Source: a virus. From it: 24,078 nucleotides of DNA. Below the pieces are notes generated by a model. The model saw only the letters and a program-made list of their open reading frames with translations. It had not been told where the DNA came from and searched no databases. Location of the stretch: positions 1 to 24,078 of IMG/VR virus record IMGVR_UViG_3300045778_000027. One strand, written 5' to 3'. A program made the translations under genes and the position numbers. Below, in pieces: positions 1-6,735 of the stretch (position 1 is its first letter; every line of letters begins with the position of its first letter).

Positions 1-5
1 CGCTA

Positions 6-470
6 ATGGTATTGCGCTATAACTTCAAGCGTGATTTATCGGAACAGAAAAAGTTCATCGAAGGCGAAAATAGTGGAGTTCCTTATATCGCCAAGAGAAT
101 GAGGATCGTAGTGGAAAATGGGGTTAAAGTTAAAAAGATGACCGAACTGTCTCGTATCCCACAGTGGTATCACGAGGACAACGGGACCTACTTCACTATC
201 CTGAAATACGGTGTTAAGTTCCTGACCAATTCGAAGGGCGAAAAGCTTATCCGAGTCGGCACGAGCCTGGATGCTCTAGAAGAATATTACGACAAGCTTC
301 TAGACGCGACAGATCAGGGCAAGATGGACGAGGCCCTTATTAATGCTTCACCTGCAGCCGACAAGAGTAATCTACTTCAGGGGGTAGCAGCCGCAGCTGC
401 CACCTTTCAGGAAGCCCCGAAAGCCCCGGCAAAGACCGGAGCCAGGGGAGCAGCGAGAGCCAGAGCTTAA
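6..470 (+). CDS. Unrecognised phage protein with basic Ala-rich tail
   Basis: I do not recognise this 154-residue protein. Residues 1 to about 105 look like a compact mixed alpha/beta domain rich in Lys and Arg (TELSRIPQWYHEDNGTYFTI, then an acidic helix with LEEYYDKLLD). The last 45 residues are low-complexity Ala/Pro/Lys/Arg, ending GARGAARARA, which is typical of flexible nucleic-acid-binding tails; that function is inference. The frame is open to the window edge, so the true start may lie upstream. However, TAATG at 4-8 could be a stop/start overlap with an upstream gene, which favours the ATG at 6. Base composition and codon choice (GCC, CTG, CGA) are clearly GC-richer than the rest of the window. 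A second open frame continues past its stop to 582 (see findings). Confidence 0.6.
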   Translation: MVLRYNFKRDLSEQKKFIEGENSGVPYIAKRMRIVVENGVKVKKMTELSRIPQWYHEDNGTYFTILKYGVKFLTNSKGEKLIRVGTSLDALEEYYDKLLDATDQGKMDEALINASPAADKSNLLQGVAAAAATFQEAPKAPAKTGARGAARARA

Positions 471-573
471 TTACGAGACCTGGCAGGAAAGGGAAATCCG
501 GGAACAAAAAGCCCGGATAGACCGCGAAATTAGAGAGGTTCAACCGGCTCGTCCACGAGAAAGATCAAAAATA

Positions 574-597
574 ATCTTTTGATTTTTCTCAAAAGAT
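574..597. terminator. Hairpin 1 of tandem terminator
   Basis: Perfect 9-bp inverted repeat, arms 574-582 and 589-597, with a six-base loop (TTTTTC). It lies about 100 bases past the stop of the gene at 6-470 and directly before a second hairpin, so it probably helps end transcription from the left. The stem is AT-rich and weak alone. Confidence 0.45.
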
Positions 598-599
598 CG

Positions 600-632
600 A
601 AGGGACCTACCCGGATTGGGTTAGGTCCCTTT
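600..632 (+). terminator. Rho-independent-type terminator
   Basis: Strong GC-containing stem: 600-612 pairs with 618-631 with one bulged base, around a five-base loop, followed by a short TTT. It separates the GC-rich left gene from the AT-rich small-gene cluster. The T-run is short, so termination efficiency is uncertain. Confidence 0.6.
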
Positions 633-669
633 CGCGTGTCTCCCTCGTGGATTACTAGCCCCTATCTGG

Positions 670-756
670 CTACATGGAGTCCCTGCAGAGATTTTCAAGC
701 TCTAGCTAGATTAGACTAGCCCAAGCCCAAAAAATCTCTGCAGGGACTCCATGTAG
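670..756. repeat. Long stem-loop with perfect 26-bp arms
   Basis: Positions 670-695 and 731-756 are exact reverse complements over 26 bases, separated by a 35-base loop. The loop contains a small nested hairpin (GCTAG ... CTAGC). The arms include CTGCAG and have balanced base composition, unlike a terminator, and no T-run follows. It lies in the non-coding interval between the tandem terminator and the first small gene. A structured RNA, an RNase III processing site or a recombination/replication element are all possible; the sequence does not decide. Confidence 0.75.
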
Positions 757-782
757 GCTGTCGAAATATATAGACAGGTTAC

Positions 783-788
783 TAAATA
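783..788 (+). promoter_or_regulatory. Candidate T4-like late promoter element TAAATA
   Basis: ACTAAATAGG context 60 bases upstream of the start at 847, downstream of the hairpins. One of several TAAATA elements found in the short plus-strand leaders of this window. T4-type late promoters have the consensus TATAAATA near -10. The match here lacks the first two bases of that consensus. Confidence 0.35.
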
Positions 789-846
789 GGATATAGGATA
801 GCACGATAGGGTAGATCGGATTAACCTTATAACAAGGAGATAAAGA

Positions 847-1245
847 ATGAGAGAACTAGCGTGGTCTATATGGTCCCTAGCGCCTTGGGCCATTTTAGGC
901 TGGTGTTGGGTAAAGAGACAACAAATGAAAGATAAGAGAGACGCGAGAATTGCTTACCTCGAAAGCATTAAGCCACCTTATGGTTCAGAAGAGATTCATG
1001 CCTGGAGATTAAAAAGATTTAATCTTTTTCACGAATACGAGGTTACAATAGATAGGCCACAGGTAGAAGAGACTATAACCTATTATAGTGACATGGAAGC
1101 CTGGATCAAAGAATATAATGTAGATGTCGTCTATCGACCTGATTTCCCTTACGACAGAAGACTAGTGAATACGAGAATTATGAGATTTACCTATCTTTTT
1201 CGCAATAAGAAAGACGCAATGCTATTCAAACTGACATGGAGTTAA
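847..1245 (+). CDS. Small membrane-anchored protein ending in LFKLTW motif
   Basis: 132 residues, start set by an AAGGAG SD about 8 bases upstream. Residues 6-23 (Trp/Ala/Leu/Ile-rich, followed by KRQQ) form one likely transmembrane segment. A soluble domain of about 100 residues follows, with an aromatic/charged beta-alpha pattern. The protein ends NKKDAMLFKLTWS, the C-terminal motif shared by the next two genes and by the two genes at 9896 and 10189. It is the only family member with an N-terminal membrane segment. Function unknown. It probably heads an operon with 1249 and 1608 (3-base gap, then an overlap). Confidence 0.75.
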   Translation: MRELAWSIWSLAPWAILGWCWVKRQQMKDKRDARIAYLESIKPPYGSEEIHAWRLKRFNLFHEYEVTIDRPQVEETITYYSDMEAWIKEYNVDVVYRPDFPYDRRLVNTRIMRFTYLFRNKKDAMLFKLTWS

Positions 1246-1248
1246 GAA

Positions 1249-1608
1249 ATGACAAATATAATATATGTAAATCCTGCTAACATTAATGCTAAATGGCCAC
1301 CTGATCTTGAGTTATTCGATTTCAGGTATGAGGTAACAGAGGTATTTCTATTAGAATGTCATAAATGGAAAGAATATGAGGAGTTCCTGGACTGGATGCA
1401 CGAGAATAATATCGTAATGACTAGAACAATAAAGCATTGCGGTATGTTTTTCGATCCAGATGGAGATGAATATGACGCAAACTGGTTCGAAGTAGAAAAT
1501 ATTCGACAAACTATGAAACATCGCTGTATTGGTAAGCATCTTGCTCCTGGTAATGTAATCCTTGAGTTCTCTAGACAAGACGCGATGCTTGTGAAGTTGA
1601 GCTGGTAA
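1249..1608 (+). CDS. Small paralogous protein, LFKLTW family
   Basis: 119 residues, acidic and aromatic-rich, starting 3 bases after the previous stop. Residues about 16-50 (LELFDF ... EYEEFLDWMHENNI) align well with the next protein (LELFDF ... EYKEFLNWRVDNGI), so the two are paralogues by visible alignment. It ends SRQDAMLVKLSW with nothing after Trp. No catalytic motif is seen and I do not know its function. The start has no strong SD, so translation is probably coupled to the upstream gene. Confidence 0.75.
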   Translation: MTNIIYVNPANINAKWPPDLELFDFRYEVTEVFLLECHKWKEYEEFLDWMHENNIVMTRTIKHCGMFFDPDGDEYDANWFEVENIRQTMKHRCIGKHLAPGNVILEFSRQDAMLVKLSW

Positions 1609-1952
1609 TGAAAACACTCTATGTAAGCAAATATAATGATTGTTACTGGCAACACCCCTTTGTGCTAGAATTATTCGATTTTGAGATTAAAAAGAGTGAA
1701 ACTTTTATCTTTTATTGTAATAATAGCGAAGAATACAAAGAATTTTTGAATTGGAGAGTGGATAATGGGATAAAGCAGATTAAGGGATATAAGAAACACT
1801 CTGGATATTTCTGTGATAGTGGACAAAATCACAAACAAGTCAGACAAGCATTAAATCAAGGCTGCCCTGTTATCGGTGATATAAAGGGAAATTACGCCGT
1901 GATTATCGATGTCCCGATAGAAGATGCACTTTTGATAAAATTAACTTGGTGA
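1608..1952 (+). CDS. Small paralogous protein, LFKLTW family
   Basis: 114 residues, start ATG overlapping the previous stop (TAATG), a classic coupling arrangement. It shares the LELFDF and EYxEFLxW segments with the gene at 1249, and the C-terminus PIEDALLIKLTW with the whole family. Cysteines are few and not paired like a zinc site. Probably a small soluble accessory protein; role unknown. Divergence between the two neighbours is high, so the duplication is old. Confidence 0.75.
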   Translation: MKTLYVSKYNDCYWQHPFVLELFDFEIKKSETFIFYCNNSEEYKEFLNWRVDNGIKQIKGYKKHSGYFCDSGQNHKQVRQALNQGCPVIGDIKGNYAVIIDVPIEDALLIKLTW

Positions 1953-1959
1953 AAAACAT

Positions 1960-1965
1960 TAAATA
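1960..1965 (+). promoter_or_regulatory. Candidate late promoter element TAAATA
   Basis: ATTAAATAGT in the 39-base gap before the glycosyltransferase, about 20 bases upstream of its AGGAGG SD, leaving room for a transcription start between them. Confidence 0.35.
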
Positions 1966-1991
1966 GTATATCTATTAAACAGGAGGTGAAA

Positions 1992-3359
1992 ATGAAGATA
2001 TACGATAAAAGAGTTGCCTTTGCTATTTCTAGTTGGAATTTAATTGCCCACGGTGGTGTTGGTATTTTCGCTAAAACCTTTTTCGAAATGGCTGATGAGT
2101 TAAACTGGAAAGTGGATATTATACTTGATGTTCCACCTAAAAATAATAGTTTAGTAGACTGGTTAAAAGCAAGAAACACTAAATTCTTTATTCCACATAA
2201 TCCAATGAAATATGACGAACATCACAACATATATGTATTCAGTTCAACTTTATGTAACGAGAGGATAATCAACTTTCGTAATGCGTTTGTACAAGCGATG
2301 TCCGAACATGTATATGACTTTGTAATAGCCAACTTTCTAGAAGAAGTGGATGCAATTTATAATTTGGGATTCAGTAAAAATATTCCAATATTACTCTATA
2401 CCCATCACGAAAACACAGTTGGATTTTCTAACGATGTATTTATGGAAGAATATAGAACACGATACATTTCGCAGATGCAATATCCAAATATGGTAGTTGG
2501 CACCCAGTCAGAAGTAAATGTCGAATTTCTAAAAACTTCTTATAATGTATCTGCACTAGCATTACCTATGCGTGTTCCAGAAAGACAGTTACTTGAAAGT
2601 GTTGACCAAGAGAGAGATGGATTACTATTTATTGGCAGATACGAAGAAGGTAAAAATCCAGAAGCATTTACCAAAGCTTGTGAAGAAATAGGGGCAAAAC
2701 CAAAAGTCTTAACAGGCAAATCTTCAGTTAAGAAATGGATTGCAGAATTTAATAGACTTGGTATAGTTGACTATGAGATAAAAGCAGGAGTTATCGGTCT
2801 TGAGAAAGTAAAATTTATACAGAGTGCAAGGATGGCATTTCATCCATCATTAAGAGAATCATTTTCCTTTGCTACTTTTGAAGAACTTCACTCTTGTCCT
2901 ACATATGCTTTTGTCGAATATGGTTGGTATAATAATTTTAAGGATTTAGGTATCAACAAAGTTACTAAAAAAGATTACATAGAAGTAATGAAAGAATCTT
3001 ATAATCAACCTTGGGATCAAGAGTTCTACTTGAACCAACTTTCTAAATTACAAGAACACGATAAGAATATTTCAAGTAAATGGAAAGCTGTATTAGATAA
3101 TTTCAAGTCCAGGTCTACAAATAGAAACAAGAGAATTGTAGACCTGTTAACAGATAAGTGTATTACTCTACAAGATTTTTACAAGTTAAGAGACAGACCA
3201 TCTCTTGTCGGTGTAGACGAATATGCTTCTGTTCTAAATCAACGATCTTACTATAAAGTAATACAGGTAGATGATTATACATATGTAACTTCAAAGACAA
3301 ATAACATAGTATTTCCTGTAGAGTCAAAGAAAGATGACGATGATCTATTCTCATTCTAA
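1992..3359 (+). CDS. GT-B fold glycosyltransferase (GT4-like)
   Basis: 455 residues from the ATG at 1992. The GTG at 1986 overlaps a perfect AGGAGG SD (1981-1986), so it is not used. The N-terminal Rossmann half has the HGGVG loop (residues about 20-24). The C-terminal half has LLFIGRYEEGKNPEAF (from about 211) and HPSLRESFSFATFEEL (about 284-299) with the E-x7-E donor-site pattern (E289, E297) of retaining GT-B enzymes. It should transfer a sugar from a nucleotide-sugar; the acceptor is not shown. In phages, candidates are modified DNA bases or surface polymers. The last residues are SKKDDDDLFSF, an acidic Phe-ended tail discussed in findings. It stands alone between two TAAATA elements. Confidence 0.85.
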   Translation: MKIYDKRVAFAISSWNLIAHGGVGIFAKTFFEMADELNWKVDIILDVPPKNNSLVDWLKARNTKFFIPHNPMKYDEHHNIYVFSSTLCNERIINFRNAFVQAMSEHVYDFVIANFLEEVDAIYNLGFSKNIPILLYTHHENTVGFSNDVFMEEYRTRYISQMQYPNMVVGTQSEVNVEFLKTSYNVSALALPMRVPERQLLESVDQERDGLLFIGRYEEGKNPEAFTKACEEIGAKPKVLTGKSSVKKWIAEFNRLGIVDYEIKAGVIGLEKVKFIQSARMAFHPSLRESFSFATFEELHSCPTYAFVEYGWYNNFKDLGINKVTKKDYIEVMKESYNQPWDQEFYLNQLSKLQEHDKNISSKWKAVLDNFKSRSTNRNKRIVDLLTDKCITLQDFYKLRDRPSLVGVDEYASVLNQRSYYKVIQVDDYTYVTSKTNNIVFPVESKKDDDDLFSF

Positions 3360-3362
3360 ATA
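3357..3362 (+). promoter_or_regulatory. Candidate late promoter element TAAATA
   Basis: TCTAAATATA overlapping the stop codon of the glycosyltransferase, 32 bases before the next start. The overlap with a TAA stop makes a chance match easier, so support is weak. Confidence 0.25.
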
Positions 3363-3393
3363 TATCTATAGTTAATTAACAGGGAGACAAGGA

Positions 3394-3771
3394 ATGGGAA
3401 AAGAAAAAGTTTCTGTAGGTACACGTTTTATAATTGCTAATGAAGCTGGGTCTCGTAATGACCTAGCTTCAAAATATAATATAAGTCTAGTTTACATTAC
3501 TGAAATTAGAAGAAATTTCGGTAAAATACAAAGAAAGTTTTTATATGGCCAAATTGGCTTATCCGAAATTCGTTCTATTAATGGTTGTACAAGTGAAGAT
3601 GTAAAAGTATTCCTGGAAATAGTTCACCAGGCACGAGAGAAATATATTCGTGTTCCTAAAAATATATGTGTTCTAAAATTTACAAAAAAAGACTGGTATC
3701 TAGCAAGAGACAGAGAAGTTGTAGTCTGGTCAGGGTCTATATCTTCAAGCCCAAATCAGGTCGCTGTCTAG
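3394..3771 (+). CDS. Small helix-turn-helix protein
   Basis: 125 residues, with an AGGGAGA-type SD before ATG 3394. Residues about 19-42 (SRNDLASKYNISLVYITEIRRN) fit a helix-turn-helix, with the second helix after NIS. A second short helical repeat (LSEIRSINGCTSEDVKVFLEIV) follows. DNA binding is therefore plausible, as a regulator or an orphan recognition domain; no nuclease motif is present. The final codons lie in a 17-bp sequence that recurs 311 bases downstream (3758-3774 and 4069-4085). It is the last plus-strand gene before the candidate origin, so a role at that locus is possible but is inference. Confidence 0.65.
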   Translation: MGKEKVSVGTRFIIANEAGSRNDLASKYNISLVYITEIRRNFGKIQRKFLYGQIGLSEIRSINGCTSEDVKVFLEIVHQAREKYIRVPKNICVLKFTKKDWYLARDREVVVWSGSISSSPNQVAV

Positions 3772-4085
3772 ACTTCAAAGTAGAAAAGTAGAAGTAGAAA
3801 CAGGGTTTGAACAACTATAAGAAAACTTTTTAGCTTAAATTAAAATATATACTATACACTCCTACAAAACTATTACTTTTCTTACTTTCTTACTTAAAAT
3901 ATATATAATATAGGTTTTTTATATAGGTTTTGCTAGAGAAAGCTAGCTTTTTGGGTAAGTAAGAATACATAGAAATTACCTTGTATTCTTACTTTTGTAA
4001 CCCAAAGTTATACTTAATAATCGATGTTAATTTTCTGTATCCTGCCATCAGGCCAAGGCTCAAAGAAAAGGTCGCTGTCTAGACT
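3758..4085. repeat. 17-bp direct repeat pair flanking the AT-rich region
   Basis: AGGTCGCTGTCTAGACT occurs at 3758-3774 and again at 4069-4085, exact, 311 bases apart. The first copy covers the last codons and stop of the helix-turn-helix gene. The repeats bracket the hairpin-rich part of the intergenic region. They may record a duplication or insertion, or be a functional pair of binding sites. Confidence 0.7.
3951..4006. repeat. Large imperfect hairpin
   Basis: AAGTAAGAATACA at 3957-3969 pairs perfectly with 3982-3994. The stem extends outward, after a small bulge, through GGGT/ACCC (TTGGGT at 3951 with ACCCAA ending 4005). The loop is 12 bases. There is no strong T-run, so a structural or origin role is as likely as termination. 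Confidence 0.6.
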
Positions 4086-4105
4086 ATGTTAGAAAAATAG
4101 TAATA

Positions 4106-4295
4106 TGTTACGATTTTCGGGGTCCCAAAAACTCTCTAGAGACTCAAACTATATATAGTAAAAATCTATATTATATAATAAATATTTTATAATAATATAA
4201 CATCGTAACATATATCGCCCAAACTGGCTCTACACCTAGCTTTTTTGAGTGTTACGATGTTGGAAATAAAAACCCAACATCGTAAAATCGTAACA
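4106..4295. repeat. Iteron-like TGTTACGAT motif in both orientations
   Basis: TGTTACGAT at 4106-4114 and 4250-4258 (plus), and its complement ATCGTAACA at 4202-4210 and 4287-4295. A variant, ATCGTAAAA, is at 4279-4287. Copies at 4252-4263 and 4274-4285 also form a perfect 12-bp inverted repeat with a 10-base loop just past the stop of the helicase gene. Five copies of a nine-base word in 190 bases is far beyond chance and suggests a protein binding array (initiator or regulator). Confidence 0.65.
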
Positions 4296-5873
4296 TCACA
4301 TCGAGAAATTGAGCTGTTTTACCTTCCCATCTAGAAAATATTCTAGATATAGGTCGTCATTCACGAATTTTGGACTAGTATTCGTGTCTATCCATACATC
4401 TTGAGTTATTCTATCATTTCCGTGTGTAAGATTTTTCTTATCACCCATTATAGTCGGCTTATTCTTGAGTAACCAATTTTCTACTGCTGTATTGAAGTTT
4501 TTTGGCTTGAGCATAAAATTTATATGCTTGTGAGTAATATAGTAAGCCTGTTGGTAATAATCTCTCAATACACTTTTCTTAATATGAGTAAATGTAGTAT
4601 CATTAAATATTGCTTCAATTATTTCTATATGAAATGGCTGCTGTACACCTAGTAACTTCTTATAATCTGCTCCGTGTAAGCAAGAAGTATTTTGTACATC
4701 TCCGTGTTTTTGATACATACAATATAGCCACTTACCTACTTCTGTCTTGTCTTGTAATATAGTTGGAATAGCAACAGATTTAATCCAATCTTCACAAATC
4801 TTTGAAGTCTTATTTGGAATATTAAGTCTTGAATCCTTGACTAAAATATCGTAGATTGGAATACCACCATTTACAATACTCAGTCTATCATCGCTTGGAT
4901 CTCCTGTAACTCTCATAGCACCTTGAAATTCATTAGATTGAATTATTACTAGACAAGTAACATTTGTAAAATATTCTGGTTTGTTCTTCTCGTTACAAAC
5001 TATAGTTGAAGTCATTAACTTACTTTTTAATGCATTCATATCTATTTGTTCGTGGTCGTTGGTTTCATTTATTGCTATTACAGCTTTCCCAATCGAAACA
5101 GAATTGAAGTTACCAATATAATTCTTAATGTCTATATTGACTGCAACTAAATCTTTTCCAAATACTGTTGGTAATAATATTTCTGCAAGTAATCCTTTGC
5201 CTGTTCTACCTCGGTCATTTAATACAAGAGCAGGTAGCATTTGGTCTTCTGGATGTAGATACTTGTTCAATATAAGACGTTCTATATGAGTAATGTTTTC
5301 TTGTTTTCCACCACCGATTGAACTGATCAATACATCGAAGAACCAATGATAATTTGGAGATTCGACTGGTTGACAGAAATCCCACTCTAATAGATTCAAG
5401 TAATAAGGCATTTTCTCTTTCGTCCATTTATGTGTTAGGTCGAATACTTTTAATTCTTTCTCATTTAATACTTCGTCTAGTAAATCGAAATATGTAGGGT
5501 CTTTGGTTTTCTTATTATAACCTTCAAGTCCACCTCTCTTAATAAACTTCCATTTATTATTCTTGAATAATATCCACCAACCGTGGTCATTTACATAGAA
5601 GTGTAATCGTTCATCTTCTACCCATTTTTCGATATCTTGTTTTAATTGGGTATTGTCTCTAACGGGTTTCTGTATACCCATCTTACCTTCTATTTCATCT
5701 ATATATCTTAATATATCTTTTTTAGTGCCTTTTTTCTTCACACTAGCAAGATAATTGATTACTTGATCGTATTTGCGAAATATTTTAAGTTTGTCAATTA
5801 AATCTTCGTAATCCAGTTCCTGTAATGCTGGTTCATTCATTATTCTTCGTATAATTTCGTCTTGAATACCCAT
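4296..5873 (-). CDS. SF3-type replicative helicase (DUF5906/P4-primase-like)
   Basis: 525 residues from the ATG at 5873, chosen because GGAGG stands just upstream and the start overlaps the previous stop (TAATG). The longer start at 5915 would overlap the previous gene by 43 bases. Walker A is RGRTGKG (residues 221-227) and Walker B AVIAINE (264-270). A following LKSKLMTS ... VIIQSNE stretch matches sensor motif C of viral SF3 helicases, in the style of DUF5906 and phage/plasmid primase C-terminal domains. The N-terminal 200 residues lack a primase catalytic signature; the primase is the separate gene at 6736-7701. It should unwind the phage origin or fork. It is the last gene of the minus-strand operon and ends at the iteron-like array. 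Confidence 0.85.
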   Translation of the reverse strand: MGIQDEIIRRIMNEPALQELDYEDLIDKLKIFRKYDQVINYLASVKKKGTKKDILRYIDEIEGKMGIQKPVRDNTQLKQDIEKWVEDERLHFYVNDHGWWILFKNNKWKFIKRGGLEGYNKKTKDPTYFDLLDEVLNEKELKVFDLTHKWTKEKMPYYLNLLEWDFCQPVESPNYHWFFDVLISSIGGGKQENITHIERLILNKYLHPEDQMLPALVLNDRGRTGKGLLAEILLPTVFGKDLVAVNIDIKNYIGNFNSVSIGKAVIAINETNDHEQIDMNALKSKLMTSTIVCNEKNKPEYFTNVTCLVIIQSNEFQGAMRVTGDPSDDRLSIVNGGIPIYDILVKDSRLNIPNKTSKICEDWIKSVAIPTILQDKTEVGKWLYCMYQKHGDVQNTSCLHGADYKKLLGVQQPFHIEIIEAIFNDTTFTHIKKSVLRDYYQQAYYITHKHINFMLKPKNFNTAVENWLLKNKPTIMGDKKNLTHGNDRITQDVWIDTNTSPKFVNDDLYLEYFLDGKVKQLNFSM

Positions 5874-6352
5874 TAAATATTGCCTCCGAATGTTAATTTT
5901 TCGAGTAACAGCCAATTTCTAAATGACTGCATATTATCTACGGCTGTTTGAATATAAGCATACTTGATTTGCTCGTATTTTATAAGTTTTTCTTCAATAT
6001 TACCAGAATATAAATCTACTGACTGATTATTTCTAAAAACAAGATTGACCGTCCATTTTTCTTCTTCATTTTCAGTATACCTGTCGTGTGAATAGTGAGT
6101 ATTTTTATATTGAAATATTGAAACATCTACACCTAGAATACCTCTACTATGATATTCTGGATCAACTCTTTTGTCTTCTGCTGCTATATCATTTTCGTGC
6201 CATCGATGGGCATATCTATTAAGTGCATCTACAAACATTTCGATAGTTTCTCTATCTAACATTTCGCAAAAAGAATAACCTCTACGTCCACCTATTAATT
6301 TAGGTGTAGATGGCATTCTATAATATTTTTGTCTATTCGTTCTAAAAATCAT
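5873..6352 (-). CDS. Hypothetical replication-operon protein
   Basis: 159 residues, with a CAGGAG SD 6-8 bases before the ATG at 6352. Not recognised. It is highly charged with many Tyr, Asn and His (YKNTHYSHDRYTENEEEKW), no membrane segment, and no Walker or nuclease motif that I can identify. Its stop overlaps the helicase start, so the two are translationally coupled, which suggests a partner or loader of the helicase; that is inference from context only. Confidence 0.7.
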   Translation of the reverse strand: MIFRTNRQKYYRMPSTPKLIGGRRGYSFCEMLDRETIEMFVDALNRYAHRWHENDIAAEDKRVDPEYHSRGILGVDVSIFQYKNTHYSHDRYTENEEEKWTVNLVFRNNQSVDLYSGNIEEKLIKYEQIKYAYIQTAVDNMQSFRNWLLLEKLTFGGNI

Positions 6353-6373
6353 TTTATCTCCTGTGATAAATAG

Positions 6374-6400
6374 ATATACAAGAACCCATTTCTTGTATAT
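6374..6400. repeat. AT-rich hairpin between operon genes
   Basis: Perfect 11-bp inverted repeat, arms 6374-6384 and 6390-6400, with loop CCCAT. It lies in the only sizeable gap of the minus-strand operon, before the gene at 5873-6352, together with the palindrome at 6439. In the minus-strand mRNA it would form a leader hairpin about 20 bases upstream of the start codon. Confidence 0.6.
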
Positions 6401-6438
6401 TAGATTATTAAAATCTCCTGTTTTAATGAATCCGATCT

Positions 6439-6464
6439 AGCCCAGGAACATATGTTCCTGGGCT
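6439..6464 (+). terminator. 26-bp perfect palindrome with T-run on plus strand
   Basis: Positions 6439-6464 are a perfect palindrome (13-bp arms, centre CATATG), followed on the plus strand by TTTTGTATT. This fits a terminator for plus-strand (antisense) transcription. For the minus-strand operon there is no T-run after the stem, so it may instead be an RNA processing or stability structure between 6471 and 6352. Confidence 0.55.
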
Positions 6465-6470
6465 TTTGTA

Positions 6471-6734
6471 TTAGCGATAGACAGTGAACTCCATTTCTTG
6501 TCCAGACAGAAACAATTCTAGTGCTACTTCACACCTTGTCCTGGCTTTCTTAAATTCCCAAGGTTTGCAACCATCGAAATAGAACCACCAATCCATAATC
6601 ACATTATTATTTGGATTATGTCTGCGATATATTTCTTCATAGTCTCGATTAAATAATATTTCGAGTCCAGTTTGGTCCCTAGTGAATCTATATGGTAATG
6701 TAGTTCTTAACAATAATTCTTTTTTGCTTCTCAT
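6471..6734 (-). CDS. Small hypothetical protein after the primase
   Basis: 87 residues from ATG 6734, one base after the primase stop (TAAGATG), with GGAG about 10 bases upstream in the end of the primase gene. A longer frame reaching 6896 overlaps the primase and is a shadow. The sequence is basic at the N-terminus (MRSKKELLLRTTLPYRFTRD) with WWFYFDGCKPWEFKKARTRC in the middle. The aromatic-rich core suggests a small folded domain, but I do not recognise a family. Coupling to the primase suggests a role in replication. Confidence 0.65.
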   Translation of the reverse strand: MRSKKELLLRTTLPYRFTRDQTGLEILFNRDYEEIYRRHNPNNNVIMDWWFYFDGCKPWEFKKARTRCEVALELFLSGQEMEFTVYR

Positions 6735-6735
6735 C

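Larger units (their letters stand above)
3772..4295. other. Non-coding AT-rich region, candidate replication origin
   Basis: 524 bases between convergent genes with no plausible ORF. Contents: three AGTAGAA copies (3779-3799); CTTACTT/AAGTAAG motifs at 3873-3895, 3957-3963 and 3989-3995; a large imperfect hairpin (3951-4006); an A/T-only tract including ACTATATATAGT and many TATA steps (about 4150-4200); and a TGTTACGAT motif repeated in both orientations from 4106 to 4295. Short iterated motifs beside an AT-rich tract and next to a primase/helicase module fit a phage origin. A regulatory or transcription-termination region is the alternative. Origin function is inference. Confidence 0.45.

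Noticed and set aside
381-522. -1 frame open beyond the end of the first gene
   Set aside because: Ser/Gly low-complexity translation ending at TAG 520-522 in no meaningful place; the +1 frame is the better, though still weak, candidate.
711-893. Minus-strand open frame covering the 26-bp hairpin
   Set aside because: No SD, runs through the hairpin and the candidate promoter, and has no recognisable protein features.
1351-1655. Minus-strand open frames over the small LFKLTW genes
   Set aside because: Shadows of AT-rich plus-strand genes whose paralogy confirms the plus-strand reading.
5874-5915. Longer start for the SF3 helicase
   Set aside because: No SD, and it overlaps the previous gene by 43 bases; the ATG at 5873 has GGAGG and a TAATG overlap.
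6367-6372. TAAATA on the plus strand between minus-strand genes
   Set aside because: Wrong orientation for the genes there; one such hit is expected by chance in AT-rich DNA.
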